This document shows positions 54,274 through 64,000 of a stretch of 64,000 bases of DNA, one piece after another; position 1 is the first letter of the stretch, and each line of letters opens with the position of its first letter. The stretch is taken from positions 1 through 64,000 of the forward strand of contig NZ_JAKILT010000002.1 of the NCBI RefSeq assembly GCF_023283535.1, read 5' to 3'. The notes under the pieces were generated by a model. It had not been told where the DNA came from, did no database searches, and was given only the letters and a program-made list of their open reading frames with translations. Origin of the DNA: Shewanella sairae. GTDB lineage: Bacteria; Pseudomonadota; Gammaproteobacteria; Enterobacterales; Shewanellaceae. A program made the position numbers and the translations under genes.

Positions 54274-54664
54274 TTAGCACCTATCCTAAAACTAAAAACA
54301 CACCTAACTTATTACTGCGTTTAATTATTTCGACTTAGGTGATAGCAAACCAACCTAAGCAAATTTAAGTATAATGACCAACCACTATTTGCGCGAGCGC
54401 GGAGTATATCCGCAATGCAGATAACGCACCAGCTAATAAATTAGACAATGTGAGCGATTAAATTATTATCTGAAACGGCAACATTATCAGCGTAAGCCAA
54501 TGCCTTGTCGCATGAAAAACAACCAGGATATATTGATGGCGACGCAAGCTAAAGTCATGCGTAGTCCATTCTCAAGTTATAACATTGCATCAGTAAACGA
54601 TTGCTAAAAATAATGGAGTTTGCAATATTGGGGTATCTTGCAATCTCTAGATTAAGGACAATCT
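54274..54664. other. Divergent promoter region with an inverted repeat
   Basis: 391 bp. CTTAGGT and ACCTAAG (about 54334-54359) form a 7-bp inverted repeat with a 12-base spacer close to the start of the CorC-like gene. TATAAT at 54370-54375 could be a plus-strand -10. A 31-codon ATG frame at 54510 has no ribosome site and is not called. Confidence 0.5.
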
Positions 54665-54916
54665 ATGAAGTTTATCGGATGGTTTGTACACACATTACAA
54701 TGGCTTGCCGTTGCAGCATCACCAACACTACTAGGTGCGTTTATCGGTGTTGCTTTCAGCCTGCAATCAGGATCAGTCTATTCAAATATTATCCTAGTTT
54801 GGGCTGCTGTTGGCTTCATCGCTGGAGCCTTCTGGGCTGAGCATGTACGCAAAAATATCGGCTTACCTCAGTTTTTTGGTCGCCTTGCAGGAGCTCGAGA
54901 TCGACCTAAGCAATAA
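54665..54916 (+). CDS. Small hypothetical membrane protein, 83 residues
   Basis: Two hydrophobic helices (about residues 5-33 and 40-60, the second VYSNIILVWAAVGFIAGAFWAE) and a basic C-terminal tail (HVRKNIGLPQFFGRLAGARDRPKQ). AAGGACAATCT precedes the ATG. I do not recognise the family; the topology is a hairpin with the basic tail probably in the cytoplasm. An overlapping frame at 54601 is a shadow. Confidence 0.78.
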   Translation: MKFIGWFVHTLQWLAVAASPTLLGAFIGVAFSLQSGSVYSNIILVWAAVGFIAGAFWAEHVRKNIGLPQFFGRLAGARDRPKQ

Positions 54917-54980
54917 TCAGCCTAAATAACTTAATCCGCAAAAGATAAGTAGCCCCAAGCACAAAGAGCGAGGCTATCGG

Positions 54981-56231
54981 TTACTTTCTACTAAAGCTTG
55001 GCTTTTTACTGACAAAGTCTTTGGCACTGCGTTTATTTTGACTACGGCGATTGGCCTTTTTATCCCGCGGTGCGCGCTTGCTTGCACCTGATGACGGTTT
55101 GTCAGTGACTTCAAACCCAGTTAACGCTTCAAGCTTAAATTTACGCTGCGTTAATGCTTCAATTGCCGCCAGACTATCCGACTCGCCATGGCACACAAGT
55201 GAAATGGCAATGCCATTGGCTCCCGCTCGTGCTGTACGGCCAATTCTGTGTACATACACAGGAGCACTAGTTGGCAGTTCAAGGTTTATCACCACTGGCA
55301 AGGCATCAATATGGATCCCCCGCGACAACAGATCTGTGGTCACCAATACTTGTAACTCGCCGGCTTTAAAATCGCTAAGGGTTTGCTCTCTTTGCTGGTG
55401 CTCTTTATCACCATGCAGCGCTGATGCATTAATCCCAGCCTTAACCAAACGTTTAGTGAGCTTGTCGGCGTCATCTTTAGCATTAATAAACACTAATACC
55501 TGCGACCATTGATTGGCTAATACAAGAGCAATTAACGCCCTTGCCTTATCACCTTTATTGACTAAATAGAGCGACTCCTTAATGTCGCTCACCACGCTGT
55601 TTACAGCTTGCGCACTCACCTTGACTGGCTGGCGTAGCAAGTTAACCGCTTTATCATTTAACTCTGCTGCCAAGGTGGCTGAAAACAACAAGGTCTGTCT
55701 GCTCAAAGGAACAAAGCTCAGAATACGTTCAACATCCGGCCAAAAGCCCATATCCATTAGTCTGTCAGCTTCATCTAACACCAGTTGTTTAACGGCGCTC
55801 AGAGAAAGGCTTTGCTGTTGCAATAAGTCAAGTAACCTGCCCGGCGTTGCCACCACAAGTTGCGGCTTATTCAATGATTGCGCTTGCTGTAACGCGCTTA
55901 TTTGAGCCGTTTTATCAATGCCACCACATAAAACTGTCACTGCAATACAGCTAGACAGCAAGCTTATTGTTGTCGCGACTTGCTGTGCCAACTCTCGTGT
56001 TGGCACTATCACTAGCCCTTCAATCTCACAGTGATTATTGTTAATCAGGGTTTGCACCATAGGTAAACCAAAGGCATAGGTCTTACCGCTACCCGTTTGC
56101 GCTAACGCCAGTAGGTCTTTTCCGGCGAGGACTGCTGGGATGGCAAGCTTTTGAATTTCAGTAGCTGCAAACAGATTATTGGGTAGATTAGATAAGATTT
56201 CGGTGCAAAGGTTTAGCTCGGAGAATTTCAT
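54981..56231 (-). CDS. DEAD-box RNA helicase
   Basis: A 416-residue helicase. Motifs: FAATEIQKLAIP (Q), AQTGSGKT (I), VPTRELAQQ (Ia), TPGR, DEAD (II), FSAT (III), VTTDLLSRGIHID (V) and HRIGRTARAG (VI). The C-terminus is Lys/Arg/Ser-rich (KRAPRDKKANRRSQNKRS), likely for RNA binding. It is diverged from the helicase at 34126 and belongs to the RhlE/SrmB-like group without a clearer assignment. I start at the ATG at 56231; the frame's upstream TTG lacks support. Confidence 0.92.
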   Translation of the reverse strand: MKFSELNLCTEILSNLPNNLFAATEIQKLAIPAVLAGKDLLALAQTGSGKTYAFGLPMVQTLINNNHCEIEGLVIVPTRELAQQVATTISLLSSCIAVTVLCGGIDKTAQISALQQAQSLNKPQLVVATPGRLLDLLQQQSLSLSAVKQLVLDEADRLMDMGFWPDVERILSFVPLSRQTLLFSATLAAELNDKAVNLLRQPVKVSAQAVNSVVSDIKESLYLVNKGDKARALIALVLANQWSQVLVFINAKDDADKLTKRLVKAGINASALHGDKEHQQREQTLSDFKAGELQVLVTTDLLSRGIHIDALPVVINLELPTSAPVYVHRIGRTARAGANGIAISLVCHGESDSLAAIEALTQRKFKLEALTGFEVTDKPSSGASKRAPRDKKANRRSQNKRSAKDFVSKKPSFSRK

Positions 56232-56495
56232 AATATGGACTAATATCGACAATTAAGTGGAGTGTAGCGACAGCCAGACTATTAGTAAAATTAAGCGTTT
56301 ATTTTAGGTCAAAATCCCCGTAAATCATCAAGCCTGAGATCCGTAGTTCAATCAATCGTCTTTAGCATTAAAGAAAACCAAGATTAGAGGCTGATCTCTG
56401 AGCGACTTTTAGTGTAAAATCCTCTCTTTCGTCAGCCAAAAGCCGAAGCTATAGCAAACTATCTCTTCGAGCAGGTCTTCAAGCAGGTTTTAAGC

Positions 56496-56987
56496 ATGTC
56501 GCCAAGTCAGACTCAAGCTCAGTTTTATCTGTTGCCTAAGGATGTACAGCACGCACCAGCCGCGTCTAAATCAGCGCTGGAGCAAGTATATTTTCTTGCC
56601 TGCCAACTAGCGCAGCGAGCCTTTACTCAACAAGAGCTAGTCTACATTCATTGCCAAGATCAACAGCAAGCTTATGCGATTGATGAATTACTTTGGCAAT
56701 TTGAACCACAATCTTTCGTGCCGCATAACCTCAAAGGTGAAGGCTCGTTAGGCGGTGCACCAGTAGAAATTGGTTTTGATAGACTTGGGGCTAACAAAAA
56801 ACGTCATCTTCTGATTAATCTTGCAGACCAAGTGCCGCAATTTGCGGTAAACTTTAACCAGATTATCGATTTCGTTGCTAATGACGATAGCCATAAAGCG
56901 GTTGCCCGCGATCGCTACAGACAGTATCGCAGCCTTGGGATAGCGTTAACGACCCAAGACTTAGCAACACAACCTATTAATTTTTAG
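56496..56987 (+). CDS. holC: DNA polymerase III subunit chi (HolC)
   Basis: A 163-residue clamp-loader accessory subunit that links DNA polymerase III to SSB. The N-terminal QFYLLPKD, the region IHCQDQQQAYAIDELLWQFEPQSFVPHNLKGEG, and LLINLADQVP are typical of HolC. It ends 20 bp before valS, the conserved holC-valS order (often pepA-holC-valS; here pepA is about 11 kb away). Confidence 0.94.
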   Translation: MSPSQTQAQFYLLPKDVQHAPAASKSALEQVYFLACQLAQRAFTQQELVYIHCQDQQQAYAIDELLWQFEPQSFVPHNLKGEGSLGGAPVEIGFDRLGANKKRHLLINLADQVPQFAVNFNQIIDFVANDDSHKAVARDRYRQYRSLGIALTTQDLATQPINF

Positions 56988-57007
56988 TTTGAGATAAACA
57001 CGCTCCC

Positions 57008-59908
57008 ATGGAAAAAACATATAACCCGCAGTCTATAGAACAGTCTCTTTACCAAAGCTGGGAAGAGAAAGGTTACTTCAAGCCACACGGCGATGAGTCT
57101 CAAGGCAATTATTGCATCATGATCCCGCCACCAAACGTGACGGGTAGCTTGCACATGGGCCACGCCTTCCAAGATACCATCATGGATACTTTGACCCGTT
57201 ACCAACGTATGAAGGGTAAAAACACCCTTTGGCAGGTCGGTACTGACCACGCTGGTATCGCAACGCAAATGTTGGTTGAGCGTAAAGTCGCTGCGGAAGA
57301 AGGTTTAAGCCGTCACGATCTTGGTCGTGAAAACTTCATTGACCGTATCTGGGACTGGAAAGAGCAATCTGGTGGCACCATCACTAAACAGCTACGTCGT
57401 CTTGGCGCATCTGTCGATTGGGATCGTGAGCGTTTCACCATGGACGAAGGCATGTCTGATGCCGTACAAGAAGTGTTTGTACGCCTATACGAAGATGACC
57501 TAATTTACCGTGGTAAGCGTCTAGTTAACTGGGATCCAACCCTGCACACGGCTATCTCTGACTTAGAAGTTGAGAACAAAGAAAAGCAAGGCAGCATGTG
57601 GCACTTCCGCTACCCGCTAGCCGATGGCGCGTTAACTGCTGACGGTAAAGATTACCTAGAAGTAGCAACCACACGCCCAGAAACCATGTTAGGTGACAGC
57701 GCGGTTGCGGTTCACCCAGAAGACGAGCGTTACCAGTCGCTGATCGGTAAGTTTATTCTACTACCAATCGTTAACCGTCTTATCCCAATTGTTGCTGACG
57801 ATTATGTGGATATGGAGTTCGGTACAGGTTGTGTGAAAATCACTCCAGCGCACGACTTTAACGACTATGAAGTTGGTAAGCGTCACGAACTACCTATGTA
57901 CAACATCCTAACGATTGATGCGGCTATTCGCTCAAACGCTGAAGTTGTAAATACTGACGGCACAGCCAACAACGATTTAGATAACAGCCTTCCAGAGCGT
58001 TACGTAGGTCTTGAACGCTTCAAGGCACGTACTGCTATCGTTGAAGAATTTGAAACACTAGGTCTACTCGGCAAAATCGATCCACACGCATTAAAGGTTC
58101 CTTATGGTGACCGCTCTGGCGTTGTTATCGAGCCACTATTAACAGACCAGTGGTATGTTGCTGTTGCACCTATGGCTAAGACTGCGATGGAAGCCGTTGA
58201 AAACGGTGACATCAAGTTTGTACCACAGCAATACGAGAACATGTACAACTCTTGGATGCGTGACATTCAAGATTGGTGTATTTCACGTCAGCTTTGGTGG
58301 GGTCACCGTATCCCAGCATGGTACGACGAAGCCGGTAAGGTTTACGTTGGCCGTGATGAAGCTGAAGTTCGTGCTAAGCACAAGCTTGACGACTCAGTGG
58401 TTCTGCGCCAAGACGCTGACGTACTCGATACTTGGTTCAGCTCTGCATTGTGGACCTTCTCAACACTAGGCTGGCCAGAAGATACCGCTGAGCTAAAAGC
58501 TTTCCACCCAACTGATGTGTTGGTTACGGGCTTTGACATCATCTTCTTCTGGGTTGCCCGCATGATCATGATGACCATGCACTTCATCAAAGATGAAAAC
58601 GGCAAGCCGCAAGTTCCGTTTAAGACGGTATATGTTACCGGCCTTATCCGTGATGAAGCGGGTAACAAGATGTCTAAGTCTAAGGGTAACGTACTTGACC
58701 CACTAGACATGATTGACGGTATCGATCTTGAATCTTTAGTTGAAAAGCGTACTGGCAACATGATGCAGCCACAGCTTGCCGCTAAGATTGAAAAGAGCAC
58801 GCGTAAAGAGTTTGCTGATGGTATTGAACCCCATGGTACTGACGCACTGCGCTTTACCCTTGCTTCTATGGCATCAACTGGCCGCGACATCAACTGGGAC
58901 ATGAAGCGCCTAGATGGTTACCGTAGCTTCTGTAACAAGATCTGGAATGCCTCTCGCTACGTGTTAATGAACACTGAAGTACAGGCTGAAGACTCTGCAG
59001 ATGATGCAATTGGTGAAGCACTCGATTGCGGACAAAATGGCGGCGAGATGGAGTTATCTCTTGCAGATCGCTGGATTATCGGTCTGTTCAATGAAACAGT
59101 TAAAGCCTATGACGAGCACATGGCTAACTACCGTTTCGACTTAGCAGCTAACACGATTTACGAGTTCACTTGGAACCAGTTCTGTGACTGGTACTTAGAG
59201 CTAACTAAACCTGTGATGCAAAGTGGCACTGACGCACAGCTTCGTGGTACTCGCCATACTTTGGTTAACGTACTAGAGCAAATGCAGCGTCTAATGCACC
59301 CAATCATGCCTTACCTAACCGAGACAATCTGGCAGCGTGTTAAACCACTTGCCGGTGTTGAAGGTGATACTTTAATGCTTGCTCAGTTCCCAGAGTTCCA
59401 AGCTGATAAAGTTGATGCAACAGCAATGGAAGATTTGGAATGGGTTAAGCAAGTGATTGTTGCTGTACGTAACATCCGTGCTGAGCTAAACATTGCGCCA
59501 TCTAAGCCACTAAACGCACTACTACGTGGCGTGAGCGAGCAAGATAAGGCACGCCTTGAAGCTAACCAAACTTTCTTCAAGACGCTAGCTAAGCTTGAGT
59601 CTATGACGATTCTAGCTGACGGTGAAACAGCACCAATGTCGACTACACAGTTAGTGGGCAACATGGAGCTATTGATCCCAATGGCAGGCCTAATCGATGT
59701 CGCTAAAGAAGTGGCGCGTATCGACAAGCTATTAGAAAAAGCACAAGCTGAGTTTGCACGCATCGAAGGTAAGCTATCAAACCAAGGTTTTGTTGCTAAA
59801 GCCCCTGCAGCCGTCATTGAAAAAGAACGTGCTAAGCAAGCTGAATACCAACGCGATATGGACAAGCTTACAGAGCAAAAATCTGAACTTGCTAAGCTAG
59901 AAGGCTAA
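57008..59908 (+). CDS. valS: Valyl-tRNA synthetase
   Basis: A 966-residue class I aminoacyl-tRNA synthetase. The HIGH motif appears as [14 protein letters not shown] and KMSKS as [13 protein letters not shown]. The editing domain ([19 protein letters not shown]), the anticodon-binding region and a C-terminal coiled coil (about residues 895-965) are all present at normal length. Follows holC closely; ends with tandem hairpins. Confidence 0.98.
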   Translation: MEKTYNPQSIEQSLYQSWEEKGYFKPHGDESQGNYCIMIPPPNVTGSLHMGHAFQDTIMDTLTRYQRMKGKNTLWQVGTDHAGIATQMLVERKVAAEEGLSRHDLGRENFIDRIWDWKEQSGGTITKQLRRLGASVDWDRERFTMDEGMSDAVQEVFVRLYEDDLIYRGKRLVNWDPTLHTAISDLEVENKEKQGSMWHFRYPLADGALTADGKDYLEVATTRPETMLGDSAVAVHPEDERYQSLIGKFILLPIVNRLIPIVADDYVDMEFGTGCVKITPAHDFNDYEVGKRHELPMYNILTIDAAIRSNAEVVNTDGTANNDLDNSLPERYVGLERFKARTAIVEEFETLGLLGKIDPHALKVPYGDRSGVVIEPLLTDQWYVAVAPMAKTAMEAVENGDIKFVPQQYENMYNSWMRDIQDWCISRQLWWGHRIPAWYDEAGKVYVGRDEAEVRAKHKLDDSVVLRQDADVLDTWFSSALWTFSTLGWPEDTAELKAFHPTDVLVTGFDIIFFWVARMIMMTMHFIKDENGKPQVPFKTVYVTGLIRDEAGNKMSKSKGNVLDPLDMIDGIDLESLVEKRTGNMMQPQLAAKIEKSTRKEFADGIEPHGTDALRFTLASMASTGRDINWDMKRLDGYRSFCNKIWNASRYVLMNTEVQAEDSADDAIGEALDCGQNGGEMELSLADRWIIGLFNETVKAYDEHMANYRFDLAANTIYEFTWNQFCDWYLELTKPVMQSGTDAQLRGTRHTLVNVLEQMQRLMHPIMPYLTETIWQRVKPLAGVEGDTLMLAQFPEFQADKVDATAMEDLEWVKQVIVAVRNIRAELNIAPSKPLNALLRGVSEQDKARLEANQTFFKTLAKLESMTILADGETAPMSTTQLVGNMELLIPMAGLIDVAKEVARIDKLLEKAQAEFARIEGKLSNQGFVAKAPAAVIEKERAKQAEYQRDMDKLTEQKSELAKLEG

Positions 59909-59927
59909 CTCGAAGTAAGTTTAACAC

Positions 59928-59985
59928 TCGCTTCCATCGCGGAAGCGAGTCAATAAAAAAGGGCTGTTATCGACAGCCCTTTTTA
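59928..59985 (+). terminator. Two tandem hairpins ending valS
   Basis: CTCGCTTCC-ATCGC-GGAAGCGAG (59928-59950) is followed by AAAAAAGGGCTG-TTATCGA-CAGCCCTTTTT (59955-59985). The second has T-runs in both directions and can also end the convergent chemotaxis gene. Confidence 0.88.
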
Positions 59986-60013
59986 TTACCTCATTTTTCA
60001 AACGACTCGCGAG

Positions 60014-61735
60014 CTACACTCGGTAGTAAGCAATCTCTTGTTGCATAGATTCAGCAAGGCTTGCCAGCTCATGCGTTGATGCTTGAGTTTGCTCGGCTCC
60101 TGCCGCAGTTTGATCTGAGATATCACTAATATTGATGATATTGCGATTGATCTCTTCAGTCACCAAACTTTGCTCTTCTGAAGCCGTCGCAATCTGCATA
60201 TTTAAGGCATTTATCTGCTCAATACTGCTCATAATATGCTGCAGAGCTTCACCTGCTTGCTGTGATTTACTCACGCTCAACTTTGCTTGCTCTGTGCCTC
60301 GTTGCATCATTAGCATCGAATCACGAGCTCCTTGCTGTAAACGCTGAATCATCTTTTGGATCTCTTCAGTCGAGTCCTGGGTGCGTTTAGCTAACGAGCG
60401 CACTTCATCAGCAACAACCGCAAAGCCTCTACCCTGCTCACCCGCTCGAGCCGCTTCAATCGCCGCGTTTAGCGCCAGTAAATTAGTTTGCTCTGAAATA
60501 CCTTGAATAACATCAACTACTGAGCCAATTTCATCAGACGACTTAGAGAGCACATGCATCGCTTCTGTCGCCCCATCCATTTCAACAGAAAGGGTTTCAA
60601 TAACAGTAATACTTTCTGTCACCACACTTTGCCCTTGATGCGCAGCACTATTCGCTTCAGTCGATGTTGCAGCCGCAGCTTCAGCGCTTTGTGCTACCTC
60701 TCTAACTGTAGCTGTAAATTGATGAATCGCAGCAGCAATCTGCTGAGTTTGCTGCTGCTGTTCAACAACATTACGTTGTGTTTGGCTTGAAACTACCGAG
60801 TTTTCTTCAGCAGCACTTGCAAGACGAGAGGTTGACTCATGAGTATTTTGTATCGCATGTTGAAAACCCGCTGCGATTTGATTTACGTATACAGCAATAT
60901 GCGAAAACTCGTCGTCACCATCAATATCAATGCGCTTGGTTAAATCACCACCAGCAATATCTATTGCCGTTTTCTCTAACTCGATAACTGACTTAGCAAC
61001 CCGTTTTCTTATGAGGGTTAAACTCACTGCGATCAATAACATACTGATACTTGAAAACAGCGCCACTAAAATAATATAGGTCTGCATGTTGTCATTAAAC
61101 TGCGTGAAGGTCTCTTCGCCCTCTGCAATTTGTAACGCTAAGAATGACTGTGCTTCTTCAGTAATTCTTTTAAAAAGTGGATTAATTTGATTCAACAAAG
61201 TCTCATTAGCCTCTTCATAGCGGCTATTTTGCAATGAGTTTATTGTTGGCGAGAAGCCCACTCTTATTACTTGCTCTAGCAAGCTTTGCAAACGGTTAGC
61301 TTGGTTACGCTCATCGTCTGCTAAATCTGCTTGCAAGATTTTGTTTTCAACAATGTCTTGCAATTGCACAAGCGCATTTTGAGCTTGAGTAATGTGCAAG
61401 GCAAGTGGATGATTATGCATTTCTGAAAACGCAGAACTTGGATCATGTTGGAATGCCAACAATAGCTCACTTCGTGCAGTAGCCAATTCTGTAAGTGTTT
61501 GACCAGCATTAATACTTAGCTGCATGCCCTGGGCATGCAGCTGTCCTATCGACTCCCCGGCATCTTGCATTCCGGATACTCCTTTGTATCCCAGAAATAC
61601 AAACGACATAACAGTTAACACTACAATAAGTTTCAGCTGAAATCGTACTGATTTAAATGCAGAGATAAAGCTCGGTGAAGAATGATTCGGCTGGCGAATT
61701 TCTTCTCGGTCTAACTGGTCAATTTTTACAGACAT
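60014..61735 (-). CDS. Methyl-accepting chemotaxis protein
   Basis: A 573-residue transmembrane receptor. Membrane helices at about 32-50 and 212-232 flank a periplasmic, mostly helical four-helix-bundle-type sensor. HAMP follows (about 232-290), then the signalling domain with the hairpin tip [34 protein letters not shown]. There is no C-terminal NWETF-type pentapeptide for CheR/CheB docking. The signal sensed is unknown. AGGGA precedes the ATG. Single gene. Confidence 0.95.
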   Translation of the reverse strand: MSVKIDQLDREEIRQPNHSSPSFISAFKSVRFQLKLIVVLTVMSFVFLGYKGVSGMQDAGESIGQLHAQGMQLSINAGQTLTELATARSELLLAFQHDPSSAFSEMHNHPLALHITQAQNALVQLQDIVENKILQADLADDERNQANRLQSLLEQVIRVGFSPTINSLQNSRYEEANETLLNQINPLFKRITEEAQSFLALQIAEGEETFTQFNDNMQTYIILVALFSSISMLLIAVSLTLIRKRVAKSVIELEKTAIDIAGGDLTKRIDIDGDDEFSHIAVYVNQIAAGFQHAIQNTHESTSRLASAAEENSVVSSQTQRNVVEQQQQTQQIAAAIHQFTATVREVAQSAEAAAATSTEANSAAHQGQSVVTESITVIETLSVEMDGATEAMHVLSKSSDEIGSVVDVIQGISEQTNLLALNAAIEAARAGEQGRGFAVVADEVRSLAKRTQDSTEEIQKMIQRLQQGARDSMLMMQRGTEQAKLSVSKSQQAGEALQHIMSSIEQINALNMQIATASEEQSLVTEEINRNIINISDISDQTAAGAEQTQASTHELASLAESMQQEIAYYRV

Positions 61736-62096
61736 ATAAATCCCTAGTGTCGGGTTGCCCTTAAGAATGGTAGAAGTCGTTGGCCCATAGTTGCAGATAA
61801 TTTGCAGCTAATAATGTGAGCCGCATGCAGCATAGAGAAATTGCCTCAATTTGGTATATAAATGATAAACCAACACGCTAAATTATTGATATAGGTCACA
61901 TATTACAGCGCAATACAACCATCATAGATACTGCAGAGAGTTAGAGTGAATCATTGGATATAGATAAGCAGACACTTTATTTGCAAAAAAATAGATATGG
62001 AGTAAGTTTGATATAGCGTTTAATCGCCTCTTACCACTAAACCGCTCGCAGCCTTTAAAGTGTGAGTGGAATATAGGAATAAAAGGACATCGATCT
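61736..62096. other. Divergent promoter region
   Basis: 361 bp between the chemotaxis receptor and the Pmp3 gene. I looked for the flagellar sigma-28 pattern upstream of the receptor and found no good match. No convincing open frame (the 90-codon minus frame at 61922-62194 runs antisense through the Pmp3 gene). Confidence 0.5.
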
Positions 62097-62261
62097 ATGG
62101 ACACCAATAAGCTATTACTCATCATCATCGCTATTTTACTGCCGCCAGTCGCTGTATTTCTAAAAAGTGGCGTAGGTAAAGACTTACTTATCAATATTAT
62201 TTTATGTCTGTTGTTCTTTATTCCCGGTTTATTACACGCACTCTGGGTAGTGACTAAATAG
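62097..62261 (+). CDS. Pmp3/YqaE family (UPF0057) small membrane protein
   Basis: A 54-residue protein with two membrane helices: NKLLLIIIAILLPPVAVFLKSG and LLINIILCLLFFIPGLLHALW. The LPPVAVF and IPGLLHA motifs are the family signature. In other organisms Pmp3/YqaE proteins respond to salt, cold or envelope stress. AAGGAC precedes the ATG. A long inverted repeat follows. Confidence 0.93.
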   Translation: MDTNKLLLIIIAILLPPVAVFLKSGVGKDLLINIILCLLFFIPGLLHALWVVTK

Positions 62262-62303
62262 TGTAATAAGAGCGCGGTAAACAGGTGCTAAACATGCTGC
62301 TGC

Positions 62304-62339
62304 GTATATAAAGCCTAACAAATGTTAGACTTTATATAC
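62304..62339. terminator. Bidirectional hairpin between Pmp3 and LysR genes
   Basis: GTATATAAAG-C-CTAAC-AAAT-GTTAG-A-CTTTATATAC, a 36-bp inverted repeat with one mismatch. It is AT-rich and lacks a plain T-run, so it may be a terminator or a 3' stabiliser for both convergent genes. Confidence 0.6.
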
Positions 62340-62380
62340 CCACTCTAGTGTCTACTTTACCACTCACCTATTTGGCTCTT

Positions 62381-63271
62381 TTAACTATGTTCAAGCTGCT
62401 GCTTTACTAGCTCTATCATCGCCTCTGCAGCAAACGACAAGCTTTGCTGTTTACGCCAAAATAGCGACAACTCCCAGCGCAAATCTTCACTGGCAAGTGG
62501 CACGTTAACCACAGCATCAACCCGGTAGCGCTCGGCAATGATTTGCGGCAACACCATAATCCCCGTGCCGGCAGCCACCAGCGCAATACCAAAGTCTGCG
62601 TGACTCACTCGGGTAATTTCTGCTGGGACAAAGCCGGCTTTATCGCAGGCATCTAGGATCAATTCATAAAGCGCATATTCCGGCTCAAACATCACCTGTG
62701 CTAGTGACTGTAAATCTTTAAGCTGCAGCTGTTTATACCCCGCCAGTGGATGGGTTTTAGGCACCACAACCACCATAGGGTCATTGCGTATACGTAAGCC
62801 ATCAAACTCACCATCAAACGCAATAATCCCGGTTGCTAGTTCAATTTCATTTCTTTGTAGCGCCATGGTTTGCTCTACACCACCACGCACCAATAACTGC
62901 ATATCCACTTTAGGATAAAGCTGCCTAAACTTAGCTATAACCGGCGCAAAAAGCTCTGCACTGCCTAGGGGGGCTAAACCCAACTTCAAGCTGCCGCCCG
63001 TTAAGTGACGCAGACTATCGAGTTCGACCAACAGTGCTTTACGCCCTGCAAGTAATTGCTGTGCGTGTCGATAAACGACCTCACCAGCTGAAGTTAGCTT
63101 GATTTGCGTACCGCGCTTTCCCCGCTCTAACAACACCATATCCAGCTCTTCTTCTAGCATTTTTATCGCTTTAGAAAGTGCTGGTTGAGTCAAAAATACG
63201 ATACGACTTGCCTTAGCAAAGCCCCCCGCGTCGACCACTTGCGTAAAATACTGTAGCGATTTGAGATCCAT
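62381..63271 (-). CDS. LysR-family transcriptional regulator (probable CidR-type)
   Basis: A 296-residue LysR protein: N-terminal helix-turn-helix LKSLQYFTQVVDAGGFAKASRIVFLTQPALSKAIKMLEEEL, then the effector-binding domain. It is divergent from cidA with a 108-bp gap, the usual arrangement of a LysR regulator controlling cidAB, so that is its most likely target. The inducer cannot be read from the sequence. Confidence 0.92.
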   Translation of the reverse strand: MDLKSLQYFTQVVDAGGFAKASRIVFLTQPALSKAIKMLEEELDMVLLERGKRGTQIKLTSAGEVVYRHAQQLLAGRKALLVELDSLRHLTGGSLKLGLAPLGSAELFAPVIAKFRQLYPKVDMQLLVRGGVEQTMALQRNEIELATGIIAFDGEFDGLRIRNDPMVVVVPKTHPLAGYKQLQLKDLQSLAQVMFEPEYALYELILDACDKAGFVPAEITRVSHADFGIALVAAGTGIMVLPQIIAERYRVDAVVNVPLASEDLRWELSLFWRKQQSLSFAAEAMIELVKQQLEHS

Positions 63272-63379
63272 TTAGATAACCATTTTTTATAGATTACATC
63301 ATTAATATTCATTTTTTCTATTAAATAAGCAAGCGTAAACTAGGGCTACGTTTTAAAGCTCTTAAGATTTACAGTCACC

Positions 63380-63970
63380 ATGGCACTCTTTAGCAAAATC
63401 AAGCGACACGCTTTTAAGTCTTCTTTTAAACACCAGGCATTTGCCACCTTACAAGTGGTTGGTTTTTGTCTATTCGCTTGGGGTTGCCAAAGCATTGCGA
63501 CGAGTATTAACTCCCCCATTCCCGGCAGTGTCATTGGCTTAGCCACTTTACTGCTGTTACTAAGCGTAAAATGGCTGCCTGAGAAATGGGTCAATATTGG
63601 GGCAACCTGGTTAGTCGGTGAGCTACTGTTATTTTTTATTCCACCTGTCGTTGCCGCCGTGAAGTATCAAGCCCTACTTGCCCATTATGGAGCGGTACTT
63701 ATCGCGGCGATGCTAACAGCAAGTACCTTTGTTTTAGTTGCAACTGCTTTTACTGTCGATAAGCTATTTAAATTTGAAAGCCAGCGAAATTTAAAGCGCC
63801 AACAACGAGCCACCAAAGCGCAAATCATTCCACTGCAGGCTCATGAGAAAGTCACGCCTCAAGCGTTATTTATTGATGCTTCAGCGACACTCACTGCAAC
63901 GCCCATTGCAAAAGAGATACCACCAGTTGTCAGCAACAATATTAGCAATGATGAGAGTAAAGCCGCATGA
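63380..63970 (+). CDS. cidA: CidA/LrgA family membrane protein
   Basis: A 196-residue holin-like protein. About four helices in residues 20-130 carry the family motif SPIPGSVIGLATLLLLLSVKWL and WLVGELLLFFIPPVVAAVKY. Beyond about residue 135 there is a hydrophilic tail of about 60 residues (Lys/Arg/Gln then Ser/Thr), longer than in typical CidA proteins (about 120-140 residues). Its stop overlaps the cidB start by ATGA. Confidence 0.9.
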   Translation: MALFSKIKRHAFKSSFKHQAFATLQVVGFCLFAWGCQSIATSINSPIPGSVIGLATLLLLLSVKWLPEKWVNIGATWLVGELLLFFIPPVVAAVKYQALLAHYGAVLIAAMLTASTFVLVATAFTVDKLFKFESQRNLKRQQRATKAQIIPLQAHEKVTPQALFIDASATLTATPIAKEIPPVVSNNISNDESKAA

Positions 63971-64000
63971 GCCACACTTATATAGGTCTGTTTTGTTTGC
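63967..64000 (+). CDS. cidB: CidB/LrgB family protein, 5' end only
   Basis: ATG at 63967 overlaps the cidA stop (ATGA). Only MSHTYIGLFCL is visible before the window ends. The assignment rests on position, since cidA is nearly always followed by its partner cidB. Confidence 0.65.
   Translation, partial: MSHTYIGLFCL

Noticed and set aside
54510-54605. 31-codon ORF in the region before the small membrane protein
   Set aside because: ATG without a Shine-Dalgarno site, no membrane or domain character, and no terminator.
58342-59865. Long antisense ORFs inside valS
   Set aside because: Ser- and Arg-rich shadows of a strongly coding opposite strand with full ValS motifs.
61736-61830. Sigma-28 flagellar promoter before the chemotaxis receptor
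   Set aside because: A partial resemblance to the TAAA-N15-GCCGATAA pattern was seen but too many key bases differ.

Overview
The window reads as chromosomal DNA of a marine gammaproteobacterium, most likely a Shewanella species. This rests on the protein families and their order: valS preceded by holC, divergent pepA and lptFG, DUF3634, DUF2960 and YqiJ proteins, a cbb3 oxidase operon, and a ybgA-MerR-phr-cfa operon. Genes are dense and AT-leaning, and most have Shine-Dalgarno sites and paired terminators. I see no phage, transposase, plasmid or CRISPR genes.

Layout. 1-302: a tandem duplication of about 120 bp carrying a tRNA-3'-end-like stretch and a rho-independent terminator. 335-4863 (minus): a cbb3-type oxidase operon made of a monoheme cytochrome, CcoN, CcoO and an enlarged CcoP with five CxxCH motifs. 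A small membrane-protein ORF with a CRP/FNR-like site lies upstream. 5527-9067: a universal stress protein, a GabD-type dehydrogenase, a CYTH protein and two small proteins. 9372-19334 (minus): a tightly coupled 11-gene operon starting at a pair of TGTACA palindromes: TudS/DUF1722 protein (YbgA), a MerR/LitR-like regulator, photolyase, NTF2-like protein, SDR, FAD oxidoreductase, DUF1365, Cfa-type methyltransferase, DUF2878, chalcone-isomerase-like protein and DUF3833 lipoprotein. I read it as a light or photo-oxidative stress and membrane-lipid modification operon. 19503-22225: a DUF368 undecaprenyl-phosphate flippase candidate, a DUF4442 protein, an ArsR regulator with a clear palindromic operator, and a cold-shock/DUF1294 protein.

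22312-28397 (minus): an OmpA-type outer-membrane protein followed by a 1670-residue lipoprotein made of about 18 bacterial Ig-like (BIG_2) repeats. 28672-36984: an FKBP isomerase, an M24 peptidase with a diverged tandem duplicate of its 3' end, a ROK protein, aminopeptidase P, a DEAD-box helicase, a peroxiredoxin and an unrecognised protein. 37078-45005: YqiJ, M32 carboxypeptidase, GNAT, DUF2960, RDD protein, LptG/LptF (lipopolysaccharide export) and PepA. 45367-52911: a signalling block of a BvgS/EvgS-like hybrid kinase with two periplasmic binding domains, a coupled REC-EAL response regulator, and a PAS-GGDEF-EAL protein whose GGDEF motif reads GGDKF. 52951-64000: a CBS-domain transporter-like protein, a small membrane protein, a second DEAD-box helicase, HolC, ValS, a chemotaxis receptor, a Pmp3/YqaE protein, and a LysR regulator divergent from cidA and the cut-off start of cidB.

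The strongest points for a second look are the five-heme CcoP fusion, the LitR-like operon with its degenerate B12 domain and TudS member, the alternating two-type Ig array, the diverged M24 3'-end duplication, and the small ORF upstream of the cbb3 operon. Function calls come from reading the sequences; no database search was run.
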